A DNA stretch of 64,000 bases from an uncultured Prevotella sp. (GCA_934204655.1 CAKPZJ010000010.1:1-64000), one strand, 5' to 3'; positions 43,108 to 52,666 are shown, counted from the first letter of the stretch. Program-made: numbers and translations. Notes: generated by a model from the sequence alone, not told the origin.

Positions 43108-43195
43108 CCCTTGATGGTCGTCTCGGGCCGTAATGGAATGGAGGCCAGCGGGGCCGCAGCCTGCCTGGGGTAAGCAAAAATAAGTAATAATTTAT

Positions 43196-43356
43196 TTTGT
43201 AGTTCTCTCGGTTTGCACTATCTTTGCATAAGATAGTCTGCACCTCAGCAATTCAAACAAGTTTGATTGCTTTCGGTTTGCGCTATCTTTGCATAAGATA
43301 GTCTGCACCTCAGCAATTCAAACAAGTTTGATTGCTTTCGGTTTGCGCTATCTTTG
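43196..43356 (+). promoter_or_regulatory. Three tandem promoters of the nucleoside permease operon
   Basis: -7 boxes TATCTTTG at 43219-43226, 43284-43291 and 43349-43356. Each has a TTTG upstream (43196-43199, 43262-43265, 43327-43330; spacers 19, 18, 18). Each -7 box sits in a 7-bp dyad CTATCTT-TGCAT-AAGATAG. The last box is 89 nt from the start codon. Confidence 0.75.
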
Positions 43357-43374
43357 CATAAGATAGTCTGCACA
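43208..43374 (+). repeat. 65-bp tandem repeat, about 2.6 copies, carrying the promoter
   Basis: Copies start at 43208, 43273 and 43338 (period 65) and are nearly identical, differing mainly at GCAC versus GCGC before the -7 box. Each full unit also has an imperfect inverted repeat CAATTCAAAC-AA-GTTTGATTG. Confidence 0.9.
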
Positions 43375-43444
43375 CTGACCATCAGCCTTGGCCTGGCGGC
43401 CCTGGTGGGTGTAGTCATTATAGAGAAACATAACAGAACAAACG

Positions 43445-44686
43445 ATGAAAGTGCGTTTAGCTTTGATGAACTTCTTGGAGTTCGCCGTGTGGGGAGCCTA
43501 CCTCACTTGTATGGGAATATACCTAAGCAATATCGGTATGCCGCAGCACATTGGTGCTTTTTATGCCATGCAGGGTATCGTATCTATCTTCATGCCGGCC
43601 CTGATGGGCATCGTGGCCGACCGCTGGATACCCGCCCAGCGCCTCTTGGGCCTCTGCCACCTGCTGGCGGGCCTGTTTATGATAGCCGCCGGATGGTATG
43701 GCTATACTGAGGGTACGGCGGCCCAGTTCCCGGTACTCTTCACGTTCTACTCGTTAAGCGTGGCGTTCTACATGCCTACTCTGGCGCTCAGCAACTCGGT
43801 GGCCTACTGCGCCCTGGCCCAGGCCCACATGGACAGTGTCAAGGAGTTTCCGCCCATTCGCGTCTTTGGCACCGTGGGATTTATCTGCTCCATGTGGTTT
43901 GTCGACTTGATGGGTTTCAAGAGCGACTATAACCAGTTCTTCGTATCGGGCGCACTTGGCGTGATACTCTTCCTCTACACCTTCACCCTTCCTAAGTGTC
44001 CCGTGACACACGGCAGCGAGCGACAGAGTATCGTCGACGCGTTCGGACTGCGCGCCTTTACGCTATTCAGGCAGAAGCGCATGGCCATCTTCTTCATTTT
44101 CTCGATGCTGTTGGGCGTTAGCCTTCAGATAACCAACGGCTTCGCCACGCCCTTTATCGAGAGCTTCAAGGCGATGCCCGAGTATGCCGGCACGTTCGGC
44201 GTTAAGTATCCCGTGATACTCTACTCGCTGTCGCAGGTAAGCGAGACGCTGTGCATACTGATGATACCATTCTTCATGAAGCGCTATGGCATCAAGAACG
44301 TGATGCTTATAGCCATGTTTGCCTGGGTTATGCGCTTCGGACTGCTGGGCACGGGCAACCCGGGCTCCGGTGTGTGGATGTTCATCCTCTCCATGATAGT
44401 ATATGGCGTGGCCTTCGACTTCTTCAACATCTCGGGCTCGCTCTTCGTAGATACCAATACCGACCATGCCATCCGCTCGAGTGCCCAGGGCCTCTTCATG
44501 CTGATGACCAATGGCATCGGCGCTACCTTAGGCTCCTTTGCCGCTCAGCAGGTGGTTACGGCCCACACCGTTGACGGCGTTACCCAGTGGGCGGCCTGCT
44601 GGTACATCTTTGCCCTTTACGCCCTGGTGGTGGGCGTGGCCTTTGCCCTGGTGTTCAACACTAAGAAGAAAACGGTTAAGGAATGA
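43445..44686 (+). CDS. Nucleoside:H+ symporter (NHS/NupG-type MFS permease)
   Basis: A 413-aa inner-membrane transporter with twelve predicted helices. MKVRLALMNFLEFAVWGAYL and YAMQGIVSIFMPALMGIVADRW match the NHS nucleoside permease family. A charged middle loop (CPVTHGSERQ) divides the two halves; FNTKKKTVKE ends it. It imports purine and pyrimidine nucleosides in known members. First gene of a tightly packed operon; its stop overlaps the next start (ATGA). Confidence 0.9.
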   Translation: MKVRLALMNFLEFAVWGAYLTCMGIYLSNIGMPQHIGAFYAMQGIVSIFMPALMGIVADRWIPAQRLLGLCHLLAGLFMIAAGWYGYTEGTAAQFPVLFTFYSLSVAFYMPTLALSNSVAYCALAQAHMDSVKEFPPIRVFGTVGFICSMWFVDLMGFKSDYNQFFVSGALGVILFLYTFTLPKCPVTHGSERQSIVDAFGLRAFTLFRQKRMAIFFIFSMLLGVSLQITNGFATPFIESFKAMPEYAGTFGVKYPVILYSLSQVSETLCILMIPFFMKRYGIKNVMLIAMFAWVMRFGLLGTGNPGSGVWMFILSMIVYGVAFDFFNISGSLFVDTNTDHAIRSSAQGLFMLMTNGIGATLGSFAAQQVVTAHTVDGVTQWAACWYIFALYALVVGVAFALVFNTKKKTVKE

Positions 44687-45243
44687 CGGGCGAGACGGAG
44701 CTACGGCTACAGAGCCTGATACTGCTCACACAGGTAGAGGGCATGGGCTTGGTGGTGCTTGCTAACACTGGCCGCGACCGGCAGATAGGTATTCCTTGTA
44801 CCGAGGCCATGATAAACCGGCTGAACCGCATCACGGACACCGCGGGAGCCGCTCCTGTACAGCTGCCGCAGCTGCTGTGCCGGCTACTGGACGACCATGG
44901 CATCGCAGAGATGGAGATACACATTACCGATGTATGCGATGGCAACTACGTGACGCTGCTCTACGACCGGGCCACGCTGAAGACTTATACCGTGGCCCCC
45001 GACGATGCCGTGGCGCTGGCCTTGGCCGGTGGGTGGCCCATCTATATACGCACCGCGCTCTTTGCCAGTCAGAGTGTGGCCTATAAACCGGGGCAGGAGC
45101 AGATGGCCATGCCGCTCAACGTGCTCAACGGCCAGTTGTTGGAACGTGCGCTCCAGCGCGCCATAGCCCGCGAGGACTACGAGATGGCCAAGGCCATCAA
45201 GGACGAGATGGGGCGGCGCGGCAAGAATGATGATAAGCGATGA
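44683..45243 (+). CDS. Bifunctional nuclease-family (BFN/DUF151) protein with UVR motif
   Basis: A 186-aa protein. Residues ~5-135 are the BFN domain (VEGMGLVVLANTGRDRQIGIPC, then PQLLCRLLDDHGI and DGNYVTLLYD). The C-terminus (LERALQRAIAREDYEMAKAIKDEM, about 150-175) is a UvrB/UvrC-type coiled-coil motif. Such proteins occur across Bacteroidetes; the true activity is not established, and a role in nucleic-acid processing is inferred. It overlaps both neighbours by ATGA, so it is translationally coupled to the nucleoside permease and rsmE. Confidence 0.85.
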   Translation: MTGETELRLQSLILLTQVEGMGLVVLANTGRDRQIGIPCTEAMINRLNRITDTAGAAPVQLPQLLCRLLDDHGIAEMEIHITDVCDGNYVTLLYDRATLKTYTVAPDDAVALALAGGWPIYIRTALFASQSVAYKPGQEQMAMPLNVLNGQLLERALQRAIAREDYEMAKAIKDEMGRRGKNDDKR

Positions 45244-45965
45244 AAGAGGCAAGATATTTCTATGTGCCACAGGCTGCCGAGCGCACCGAACTGCCCGCTG
45301 ACGAGGCGGTGCATGCCCTGCGTGTGCTGCGGTTGCAGAGTGGCGACGAGCTGTTCCTGATGGACGGCACCGGGCACTTCTACAGGGCCGAGGTAACCGC
45401 TACCTCGTCCAAGCATTGCCTGTACAGCATCCTGGAGACCATCACTCCACCTAAGGAGTGGGTGGGCCACATCCACCTGGCCATAGCGCCCACCAAGATG
45501 ATGGAGCGCATAGAGTGGATGGCCGAGAAGGCCACCGAGGTGGGGTTCGATGAGCTGTCGTTCGTCAACTGCAAGTTCTCCGAGCGCAAGGTTATCAACA
45601 CCGCGCGGGTAGACAGGATAGTGGTGTCGGCCGTCAAGCAGAGCCGCAAGCCCTATAAGCCCGTGGTCAATGACCAGGTACCGTTTCGCGACTTTGTCCA
45701 GGCACCCCGCACGGGTCGCAAGTTCATAGCCCATTGTTACGACGAGATAGCCCGTAGCGACCTGTTCGGCCAGTTGGGTCAGATGGGTGGCGGCGATGAA
45801 GTTACCGTCATGGTAGGCCCCGAGGGCGACTTTTCTGTCGATGAAGTAAAGTTGGCCATGCAGCACGGGTTCGAGCCGGTGTCGTTAGGCAATTTCAGGT
45901 TACGGACCGAGACGGCTGGACTGATGGCTGTGACCATGGCCCAGCTGGCTTTCCGTAAAAAATAA
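45240..45965 (+). CDS. rsmE: 16S rRNA (uracil(1498)-N3)-methyltransferase
   Basis: A 241-aa SPOUT methyltransferase. The N-terminal PUA-like domain (LPADEAVHALRVLRLQSGDELFLMDG) and C-terminal knot with MVGPEGDFSVDEVKLA and VSLGNFRLRTETAGL, which forms the SAM site, are diagnostic. LAIAPTKMMERIEWMAEKATEVG is also conserved. It modifies U1498 of 16S rRNA in the 30S subunit. Confidence 0.96.
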   Translation: MKEARYFYVPQAAERTELPADEAVHALRVLRLQSGDELFLMDGTGHFYRAEVTATSSKHCLYSILETITPPKEWVGHIHLAIAPTKMMERIEWMAEKATEVGFDELSFVNCKFSERKVINTARVDRIVVSAVKQSRKPYKPVVNDQVPFRDFVQAPRTGRKFIAHCYDEIARSDLFGQLGQMGGGDEVTVMVGPEGDFSVDEVKLAMQHGFEPVSLGNFRLRTETAGLMAVTMAQLAFRKK

Positions 45966-45972
45966 CATACAG

Positions 45973-47277
45973 ATGAACAAATACTTATTATGGTTAGTAG
46001 GGATAACCATGACGCTGGGTCTGGGCTCGTGCTCAGACTCTGATTATATCAATGCTATCCCTAAGCGGTCGCCGGCCGTGGTGTCGGTAGACCTGATGAG
46101 TACGGCCGACGTGAGCGCACAGAGGGTACTCCGGGCGCTCTTCCAGGTAGGGGCGGTCGACGGCAAGGGTGTAGACATCAGTAAGAAAATGTATCTCTTC
46201 GAGTCGCCCGACGGCTCTTACGGTCTCTGTGCCGCTGTGTCAGGCAGCGACAAGTTGGCCGACCTGCTTACCCAGTCGGGGCACAGGCTTACCGTGTTCC
46301 AGGGATGTCACTTTACCCCCTTAGGCACCTCGTGGCTGATGGGCTATTCGGACCGCGCACTCTTGGTGATGGGCCCTGTGACCATAGAGGGGCAGCGTGA
46401 GCTGATGCGGCAGATGTCTGTCTATCTTAATCAGGACGAGGACAAGGGTCTGCGGGTGTCGCGGCTCTTCGAACGGCTCGACACCATCAGCGCCCCGATA
46501 GCCCTGGTAAGTCAGTTGCAGTCATTGCCCGAGCAGATGGCCGCCACCCTCTCGCTGGGCATGCCCAAGGGCGCCCGGCCAGACCAGGTGTATTATGCCG
46601 CTGGGATCTGCCGGCACGACCGAGCCTTGGTGATGCATGGGCAGACTTTCTCCTTTAACCACACGGTAGACACCCAGATAGCCCAGGCCAAGAGTAGGTT
46701 GGGGGCCATAGATGGCAGTTTCATGGCCAGCCTCCAGGACAGCTGCTTTGCCACCTTGTTTATGCACGTAAGGGGGGCTGACTTCCTGCAGTTGCTTCAG
46801 GCCAGTCCCGCCACCCAGACCCTGTTGGCCGGAGCCAACGCGGTGATAGACATCAACAGCATTATCAGCACCTTTGACGGTGAGGTCATGGTGGGAGTGC
46901 CTTCGCCCGACGGCAAGCAGGGCATGGTACAACTATTGGCCCACTGCCAGCGCGCCGACTGGCTTCCGCATGTGGCCTATTGGAAGAAGAGTGTGCCCAG
47001 TGGGGCCTCTATCACCGATGCGGGCCGTGACCGCTGGCGCTACACGTCTGGCGGTACCTCGTTCTGCTTCGGTATTCAGCCCGATGGCTGCTTCTACTTC
47101 GGTACCGAGCCTGTGGCTGCCGGCCGTCCGTCGGCATTGCAGACTTATATGACGGGTCGCAAGATGGCTACGGTTATCAACCTGAACAGGCTGCCCTTCA
47201 GTCGCTCGATGCCTATACTCGGCAGCGTGTTAGGGGTACTTGGCCCGATAGATACGATGGTTTATACGCTCGAATAA
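45973..47277 (+). CDS. DUF4836-family lipoprotein
   Basis: A 434-aa envelope lipoprotein with signal and lipobox (GLGSCSDSD, Cys about residue 20). The opening INAIPKRSPAVVSVDL is characteristic of the Bacteroidetes DUF4836 family. It has no catalytic motif that I recognise. It ends with a mildly hydrophobic segment. It is directly followed (TAA|ATG) by an ABC ATPase and then an FtsX-like permease, suggesting an envelope partner or substrate of that transporter. Confidence 0.8.
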   Translation: MNKYLLWLVGITMTLGLGSCSDSDYINAIPKRSPAVVSVDLMSTADVSAQRVLRALFQVGAVDGKGVDISKKMYLFESPDGSYGLCAAVSGSDKLADLLTQSGHRLTVFQGCHFTPLGTSWLMGYSDRALLVMGPVTIEGQRELMRQMSVYLNQDEDKGLRVSRLFERLDTISAPIALVSQLQSLPEQMAATLSLGMPKGARPDQVYYAAGICRHDRALVMHGQTFSFNHTVDTQIAQAKSRLGAIDGSFMASLQDSCFATLFMHVRGADFLQLLQASPATQTLLAGANAVIDINSIISTFDGEVMVGVPSPDGKQGMVQLLAHCQRADWLPHVAYWKKSVPSGASITDAGRDRWRYTSGGTSFCFGIQPDGCFYFGTEPVAAGRPSALQTYMTGRKMATVINLNRLPFSRSMPILGSVLGVLGPIDTMVYTLE

Positions 47278-47922
47278 ATGGAAACTATACAATTTCAGTC
47301 AGTGGTTCCACATGTGTTTGCCCACGTGCCCGACCTGAAGTCGGATGTGTGGAACCAGGAACTTACCTTTCAGAAAGACAGATTATACCTCTTAGAGGCC
47401 GATAGTGGCAAAGGTAAGAGTACCTTTTGCAGTTACATTATAGGTTATCGGTGCGACTACTCGGGCCGGTTGCTCTTTGACAGCCAGGACGTGTCGGCGC
47501 TGCCGCAGTCGTCATGGGTCGACCTGCGCCGGCGGCACATCAGTCACCTGTTTCAGGAGTTGAGGCTCTTCCCGGAGCTTACGGCGCTGGAGAACGTGAC
47601 CATCAAGAACGCGCTGACAGGCTTTAAGGACGAGAAGGAAATACGCAGCTGGTTCGAGATGTTGGGCATAGCCGACAAGGTAGACACGCCAGTGGGCATC
47701 ATGTCCTTCGGGCAGCAGCAGCGCGTGGCCATGATGCGGGCGCTGGTTCAGCCGTTCGATTTTCTGCTGGCCGACGAGCCCATCAGCCATCTGGACGAAA
47801 CCAATTCGGCCCTGATGGCTCAGTTGATGATGGCCGAGGCCCGCAAGCAGGGCGCGGGGGTCATAGTGACCAGCATCGGCAAGCACATGGACCTGGACTA
47901 CGATACGGTATATAGACTCTGA
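47278..47922 (+). CDS. ABC transporter ATP-binding protein (LolD/MacB-like)
   Basis: A 214-aa ATPase with an unusual Walker A ADSGKGKST (about residues 41-49), Q-loop HLFQELRLFPELTALENV, signature SFGQQQRVAMMRAL (Phe-Gly for Ser-Gly-Gly) and Walker B FLLADEPISHLD. The sequence is divergent but all motifs remain. It powers the FtsX-like permease encoded 27 nt downstream. Confidence 0.87.
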   Translation: METIQFQSVVPHVFAHVPDLKSDVWNQELTFQKDRLYLLEADSGKGKSTFCSYIIGYRCDYSGRLLFDSQDVSALPQSSWVDLRRRHISHLFQELRLFPELTALENVTIKNALTGFKDEKEIRSWFEMLGIADKVDTPVGIMSFGQQQRVAMMRALVQPFDFLLADEPISHLDETNSALMAQLMMAEARKQGAGVIVTSIGKHMDLDYDTVYRL

Positions 47923-47930
47923 CGTGACGG

Positions 47931-47950
47931 TTATAATATATAATAAGGTA
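47931..47950 (-). repeat. Dispersed AT-rich motif, copy 6
   Basis: On the minus strand CATACCTTATTATATATTAT. Here it directly precedes and touches the start codon of the permease gene (GGTATG). Confidence 0.4.
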
Positions 47951-49158
47951 TGAACTTAGTTTGGAAATTACTGCGACATCATATTAGCATCGCCCAGACG
48001 GCCGGTTTCTTCTTCGCCAATCTCTTGGGCATGTTTATTGTACTTTTGGGCTTTCAGTTTTACCACGATGTGTTGCCATGCTTTACCGCTGAAGACAGCT
48101 TTATGAAGTCTGACTACATGGTGATAAGCCGCAAGATAGGCGCGTCTAACGTTATATCCGGAAAGACCAACACCTTTAGTCCCGCTGACATCGCCGACCT
48201 GGGCGAGCAGCCCTTTGCCAAGGCCATTGGTGCCTTTGTGTCCAACGAGTACCACGTAGACGCGTCAATGGGTATCAGCGGCACCAATATACTCAACTCT
48301 GAGATATTCCTGGAAAGCGTGCCCGACTCCTTTGTCGACGTGGCTGCCGCCACATGGCACTATACGCCCGGCGATAGGGTGGTGCCCATCTTGCTGCCCC
48401 GCTCCTATATCACCATGTACAACTTTGGCTTTGCCAAGACCCACTCGCTGCCTAAAATATCCGATGGGGTAGTGGGCATGATAGACATGACGCTCTTCGT
48501 GCAGGGCAATGGACGGCACGAGGAGTTCAAGGGACGTGTGATAGGCTTCTCGGGCAAGGTAACATCGGTCTTAGTGCCTGAGTCGTTTATGAAGTGGAGC
48601 AACGCCACCTTTGCCCCAGGCAAGGAGAGCGACCCCTCGCGGCTGCTGCTCAAGGTGGGCAATCCCGCCGATGAGACTATAGCCAAATACATGGACGCGC
48701 AGGGCTACGAGATGGACGCTGACAAGCTCAATGCCGAGAAGACCACTTATTTTCTGAAACTTGTCATCGGGCTGGTGGTCTCGGTGGGTGTGCTGATATC
48801 TATCTTGAGTTTCTATATACTCATGCTGAGCATATACCTGCTTGTCCAGAAGAACTCGGATAAGTTGGAGAACCTGCTGCTTATCGGCTACTCTACCAAG
48901 CAGGTGGCCCGTCCCTACCAGTGGCTCGCCACGGGGCTCAATATGGCTGTGCTGGTACTGGCAGCTGTGGCTGTGGTGCTGGTGCGTAGCTACTACATGG
49001 ATATTCTGCTCTCGCTCTATCCCACGCAGGCTGATACAGGACTGCTGGCCATGCTGGTACTTGGCGCGATACTCTTTGCACTGGTTACAATTCTTAACTT
49101 TTCGGTTGTTCATCATCGTATAAAGTGTATATGGGAACAGAAAAGGAGAAATAATTGA
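47950..49158 (+). CDS. FtsX-like ABC permease
   Basis: A 402-aa membrane protein. The N-terminal helix is IAQTAGFFFANLLGMFIVLLGFQ, followed by a ~230-residue extracytoplasmic domain. Three C-terminal helices follow: LVIGLVVSVGVLISILSFYILML, LNMAVLVLAAVAVVLV and a last one near LAMLVLGAILFALVTIL. The LVQKNSDKLENLLLIGYS coupling loop fits FtsX permeases. It pairs with the preceding ATPase. Possibly moves lipoproteins or an envelope substrate; unproven. Confidence 0.8.
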   Translation: MNLVWKLLRHHISIAQTAGFFFANLLGMFIVLLGFQFYHDVLPCFTAEDSFMKSDYMVISRKIGASNVISGKTNTFSPADIADLGEQPFAKAIGAFVSNEYHVDASMGISGTNILNSEIFLESVPDSFVDVAAATWHYTPGDRVVPILLPRSYITMYNFGFAKTHSLPKISDGVVGMIDMTLFVQGNGRHEEFKGRVIGFSGKVTSVLVPESFMKWSNATFAPGKESDPSRLLLKVGNPADETIAKYMDAQGYEMDADKLNAEKTTYFLKLVIGLVVSVGVLISILSFYILMLSIYLLVQKNSDKLENLLLIGYSTKQVARPYQWLATGLNMAVLVLAAVAVVLVRSYYMDILLSLYPTQADTGLLAMLVLGAILFALVTILNFSVVHHRIKCIWEQKRRNN

Positions 49159-49211
49159 CGTATAATCCGTTATTTTCATCTGCCAGTAATGTATATATGA
49201 AAATAAATTGC

Positions 49212-49219
49212 TAAATTTG
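49212..49219 (+). promoter_or_regulatory. -7 element for TonB-dependent receptor
   Basis: TAAATTTG on the plus strand, 65 nt before the start codon; no TTTG at -33. Confidence 0.55.
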
Positions 49220-49283
49220 CATCGCAATATTAATAATAATTATCACTACAGTGGTAGTTTTTAACTTAACTTACAGAAAGATT

Positions 49284-52200
49284 ATGTTGAGACGATTAAG
49301 CCTTTTAGCTGTGATGATGTGGGCCATTACCACATCCATGATGGCGCAAATTACGACTTCAGGTATCAATGGTAAGGTTACATCGCAGGGCGATGAGGTT
49401 ATCGGAGCCTCGGTTACGGCCACCCACCAGCCTTCGGGAACCGTGTACCGGGCCGTTACCAACGTGAATGGACGCTTTAACATCCAGGGTATGCGTCCCG
49501 GTGGTCCATACACGGTCGAGATTACCTACATAGGCCATCAGCCTAAGGTCTTTAACAAGGTTAACCTGCTTTTGGGAGAGTCGCAGAACCTGTCGTGTTC
49601 GCTCGAGGAAGATGCCCGGATGCTCGATGAGGTGGTCATAGCCGGCCGGGCCGGACTGAACGCCACTAAGACGGGTGCCGCGCAGAGCATTAACGCTACG
49701 CAGATTAGCAATATGCCTACCATTACCCACAGTGTGGCCGATATAGCCCGCCTTAATCCGCAGATTAACTCTAATGAGCAGTCGGGCTCTATGTCGTTCG
49801 CCGGTGCCAACACCCGCTACAACTCCTTCCAGATTGATGGTGTTATGAATAATGATGCTTTCGGTCTTACTTACAATGGTAGCAACGGTGGCCAGGCCAA
49901 TACGCAGCCTGTATCGATGGAGACAATCGACCAGATACAGATCAATATCGCGCCATTCGATGTTCGCCAGAGTGGTTTTACGGGCGGTGCCATCAACGCC
50001 ATTACCAAGAGCGGTACCAACACGTTCCATGGTAGTGTATATGGTTACGGCAACAACGAGAAGTTAGTGGGCCGCCACTATAAGAACCACGATGGCAGCT
50101 ACGCTGCTCCTTATTCTAAGGAGAACGAGTCGCTCTTCGGCTTTACCCTGGGTGGCCCCATCATCAAGGATAAGCTCTTCTTCTTTGCCAACTACGAGAA
50201 CAGTGACAAGTCGTACCCCAACGACTACGGTTTGGGCTCTGCCGGTTCTAAGGTAGACGCCGAGCTGGCTACTAAGATACTCGACGCTGTTAAGGACATG
50301 GCCCGTGAGCAGGGAATAGATTACAACGGTCAGTATGCCAACCCCGATATGCGCACCTGGAGCAACAAGGCCGGTGTGAAACTCGACTGGAATATCAATG
50401 ACTTCAACAAGTTTACTATCCGTTGGAGCTATGTCAACGCCCGCTCTATGAAGGGTAGCGGTGGCATCTCTACGCTGAATACTGGTGACCACCTGTATGA
50501 ATACAAGTCTACCACCAACACCTTTATGGCTGAGCTGCAGTCTCGCCTTTCTCCCGTGGTGAGCAATGAGGCTCGCGCCTCTTATGTTCGCGTCCGCGAT
50601 GCCCGTACTTCGGGCAATCCCTTCCCTGCCATTCAGATTTCTAAGGTGGGCAACAACAATGGCTCTGTTAATATAGGTAACGAGTACAACTCGATGGCTA
50701 ACTCGCTGGACCAGGATGTCTTCACCGTCGAGGACAACCTCACCTGGAACAAGGGTAACCACACCTTCACCTTTGGTACACACAACGAGTTCTATAAGTT
50801 CTCTAACCTGTTTATCGGTAACCTCTTCGGTAGTTACTACTTCAGTACCCCCGATGATTTCTTCAGCTACTACAATGGTTTCAAGGCTGGTCAGACCGGC
50901 CTGGGCAAGTATATCAACCAGTACTACTTCAAGGAGGCCAATGTAGATGTTACGGGCGACCCCCATTGGGCTGCCTCGTTCGGTGCCGGCCAGTTGGGCT
51001 TCTATGTCCAGGACAAGTGGGATGTGTCTAACAGCTTCCAGCTCACCTATGGCCTGCGTATGGACATGCCGCTGTTCTTTGACCGTCCTGCGGAGAACGC
51101 TCCTTTCAATGAGTGGGCTGCTCAGAACGGCTATTCGTTCAAGACCAATCAGAAACTGTCGTCAGCCCCGATGTGGAGTCCGCGTGTAGGTTTTCGCTGG
51201 GACCTTAACAACGACCATAAGTTTATCCTCCGTGGAGGCGTGGGCATCTTTACCGGTCGTATCCCATTCGTATGGCTGAGCAACAGCTTCTCTAACACCG
51301 GTATTCAGCTCTCCTCGTACACTGCCCGCCGGTCAGACAAAATCAGTCTGATACTGGATCCTAACAAGCAGAGCGAGAATGGCCAGCAGCTTACGGCTTG
51401 GAGCGGTAGCCAGTTAATCAATGTGTTTGACAAAGACTTCAAGTTCTCTCAGAACCTGCGTGCCAACTTGGGTGTTGACTTCAAGCTGCTCGGTATCGAC
51501 TGGACCGCTGAGGCTATCTACAGCAAGACGCTCAACGATGTGTACTACCAGAACGTAGCTTACACAGAATCGGGCAAGACTTTTGCTGACAAGACCGGCC
51601 TTTACTGGGATAACCGTCCTATGTACGAACGCGTCACCACTGGTTTACCCTTCAACGAGATTTATGTCCTCAAGAACACTAACAAAGGGTACACTTACAG
51701 CCTCTCGCTGAAAGCAGACAAGAGTTTCGCGTGTGGTCTGGACCTCTCGGCATCGTACACGTTCACACAGTCGAAGAGCATAAGCAGCGCAACATCATCG
51801 CAGGCTCAGAGCAACTGGCGAAACACACAGACATACAGGTTCTCTAACTCGCCCGAGCTGTCGTATAGCGCTTACAACATACCTCACATGATTAAGGCGT
51901 CGGCTTTCTATCACTTCAACATCGCCAACAACAAGATGTTTACCACTACTATCGGTATCATCTACCAAGGCCGTAGCGGCTCGCCTTACTCTCTGATGTA
52001 CAATGGCGACATCAACGGTGATAGCGGTACCAGCAACGACCTTGTCTACATCCCCACCGATGAGCAGATAGACCAGATGCCTTTCAAGGGCACCGATGCC
52101 TATCCTGCCGACCTGCAGCGTCAGAACTTGAAGGCTTGGCTGGCCAAGACTCCTTATCTCAAGGATCATCGCGGTCAGTACTACAAGCGCAACGCAGACA

Positions 52201-52493
52201 ACCTGCCTTTCGAGCACCACTTCGACCTGCATGTAGCTGAGAAGATGAGTCTGAAAGTGGGCAAGTATGTTCATGCTCTCGAACTCTCGCTCGACATCCT
52301 CAACGTGGCCAACATGATTAACAAGGACTGGGGCCGTACCTATGGCACCAACTACTCTAATGAGCTCATACTCCCCATCACTTACGATGGCGGCCAGTAC
52401 CAGTTTGTCAGCAGTCCCGATTACATCCTCAAGTATCCGCAGAGCTACTACAGCCGCTGGCGTGGTCAGCTTGGCCTGAAGTACACCTTCTAA
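49284..52493 (+). CDS. TonB-dependent receptor, Oar-like
   Basis: A 1069-aa outer-membrane receptor. Signal peptide, then a carboxypeptidase-regulatory-like Ig domain (SGINGKVTSQGDEVIGASV to VEITYIGHQP, residues ~25-100). The plug domain is marked by GAQSINATQISNMPT and NEQSGSMSFAGANTRYNSF, and the long beta-barrel ends in the aromatic C-terminus GLKYTF. The N-terminal carboxypeptidase-like domain plus barrel resembles Oar proteins rather than SusC, and no SusD follows. The ligand is unknown. ATG 49284 is preferred to an upstream GTG at 49251. Confidence 0.92.
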   Translation: MLRRLSLLAVMMWAITTSMMAQITTSGINGKVTSQGDEVIGASVTATHQPSGTVYRAVTNVNGRFNIQGMRPGGPYTVEITYIGHQPKVFNKVNLLLGESQNLSCSLEEDARMLDEVVIAGRAGLNATKTGAAQSINATQISNMPTITHSVADIARLNPQINSNEQSGSMSFAGANTRYNSFQIDGVMNNDAFGLTYNGSNGGQANTQPVSMETIDQIQINIAPFDVRQSGFTGGAINAITKSGTNTFHGSVYGYGNNEKLVGRHYKNHDGSYAAPYSKENESLFGFTLGGPIIKDKLFFFANYENSDKSYPNDYGLGSAGSKVDAELATKILDAVKDMAREQGIDYNGQYANPDMRTWSNKAGVKLDWNINDFNKFTIRWSYVNARSMKGSGGISTLNTGDHLYEYKSTTNTFMAELQSRLSPVVSNEARASYVRVRDARTSGNPFPAIQISKVGNNNGSVNIGNEYNSMANSLDQDVFTVEDNLTWNKGNHTFTFGTHNEFYKFSNLFIGNLFGSYYFSTPDDFFSYYNGFKAGQTGLGKYINQYYFKEANVDVTGDPHWAASFGAGQLGFYVQDKWDVSNSFQLTYGLRMDMPLFFDRPAENAPFNEWAAQNGYSFKTNQKLSSAPMWSPRVGFRWDLNNDHKFILRGGVGIFTGRIPFVWLSNSFSNTGIQLSSYTARRSDKISLILDPNKQSENGQQLTAWSGSQLINVFDKDFKFSQNLRANLGVDFKLLGIDWTAEAIYSKTLNDVYYQNVAYTESGKTFADKTGLYWDNRPMYERVTTGLPFNEIYVLKNTNKGYTYSLSLKADKSFACGLDLSASYTFTQSKSISSATSSQAQSNWRNTQTYRFSNSPELSYSAYNIPHMIKASAFYHFNIANNKMFTTTIGIIYQGRSGSPYSLMYNGDINGDSGTSNDLVYIPTDEQIDQMPFKGTDAYPADLQRQNLKAWLAKTPYLKDHRGQYYKRNADNLPFEHHFDLHVAEKMSLKVGKYVHALELSLDILNVANMINKDWGRTYGTNYSNELILPITYDGGQYQFVSSPDYILKYPQSYYSRWRGQLGLKYTF

Positions 52494-52525
52494 CCACCGG
52501 CAGATACTGATAACCATTATATGAG

Positions 52526-52559
52526 GGGTCTCTTGAACGGTAAGTTCAGAGGCCCTTTT
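52526..52559 (+). terminator. Intrinsic terminator of the TonB receptor gene
   Basis: Stem GGGTCTCTTGAAC/GTTCAGAGGCCC (one bulge, one G-U) with a 5-nt loop, followed by TTTT. Confidence 0.8.
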
Positions 52560-52666
52560 GCTGTTACTATAGGTCTATGGGTGCCATTTGTGGCAGTCTG
52601 TGGCTTGCCCCGGGGTGGCCGCTACAGGTTCTGATGGTCACAGATAGCTCCGTCCGAAAACTTAGA

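Noticed and set aside
43208..43374. CRISPR-like array
   Set aside because: The 65-bp units are continuous tandem copies including a promoter, with no unique spacers and no cas genes.
43354..43710. 118-codon plus-strand frame starting in the tandem promoter with a membrane-helix-like N-terminus
   Set aside because: It begins inside the third promoter unit and most of its length is an out-of-frame reading of the nucleoside permease gene; no independent start signal.
49251..49283. GTG start and 11-residue extension of the TonB receptor
   Set aside because: The ATG at 49284 gives a proper signal peptide (MLRRLSLLAVMMWAITTSMMA); the extension would bury it.
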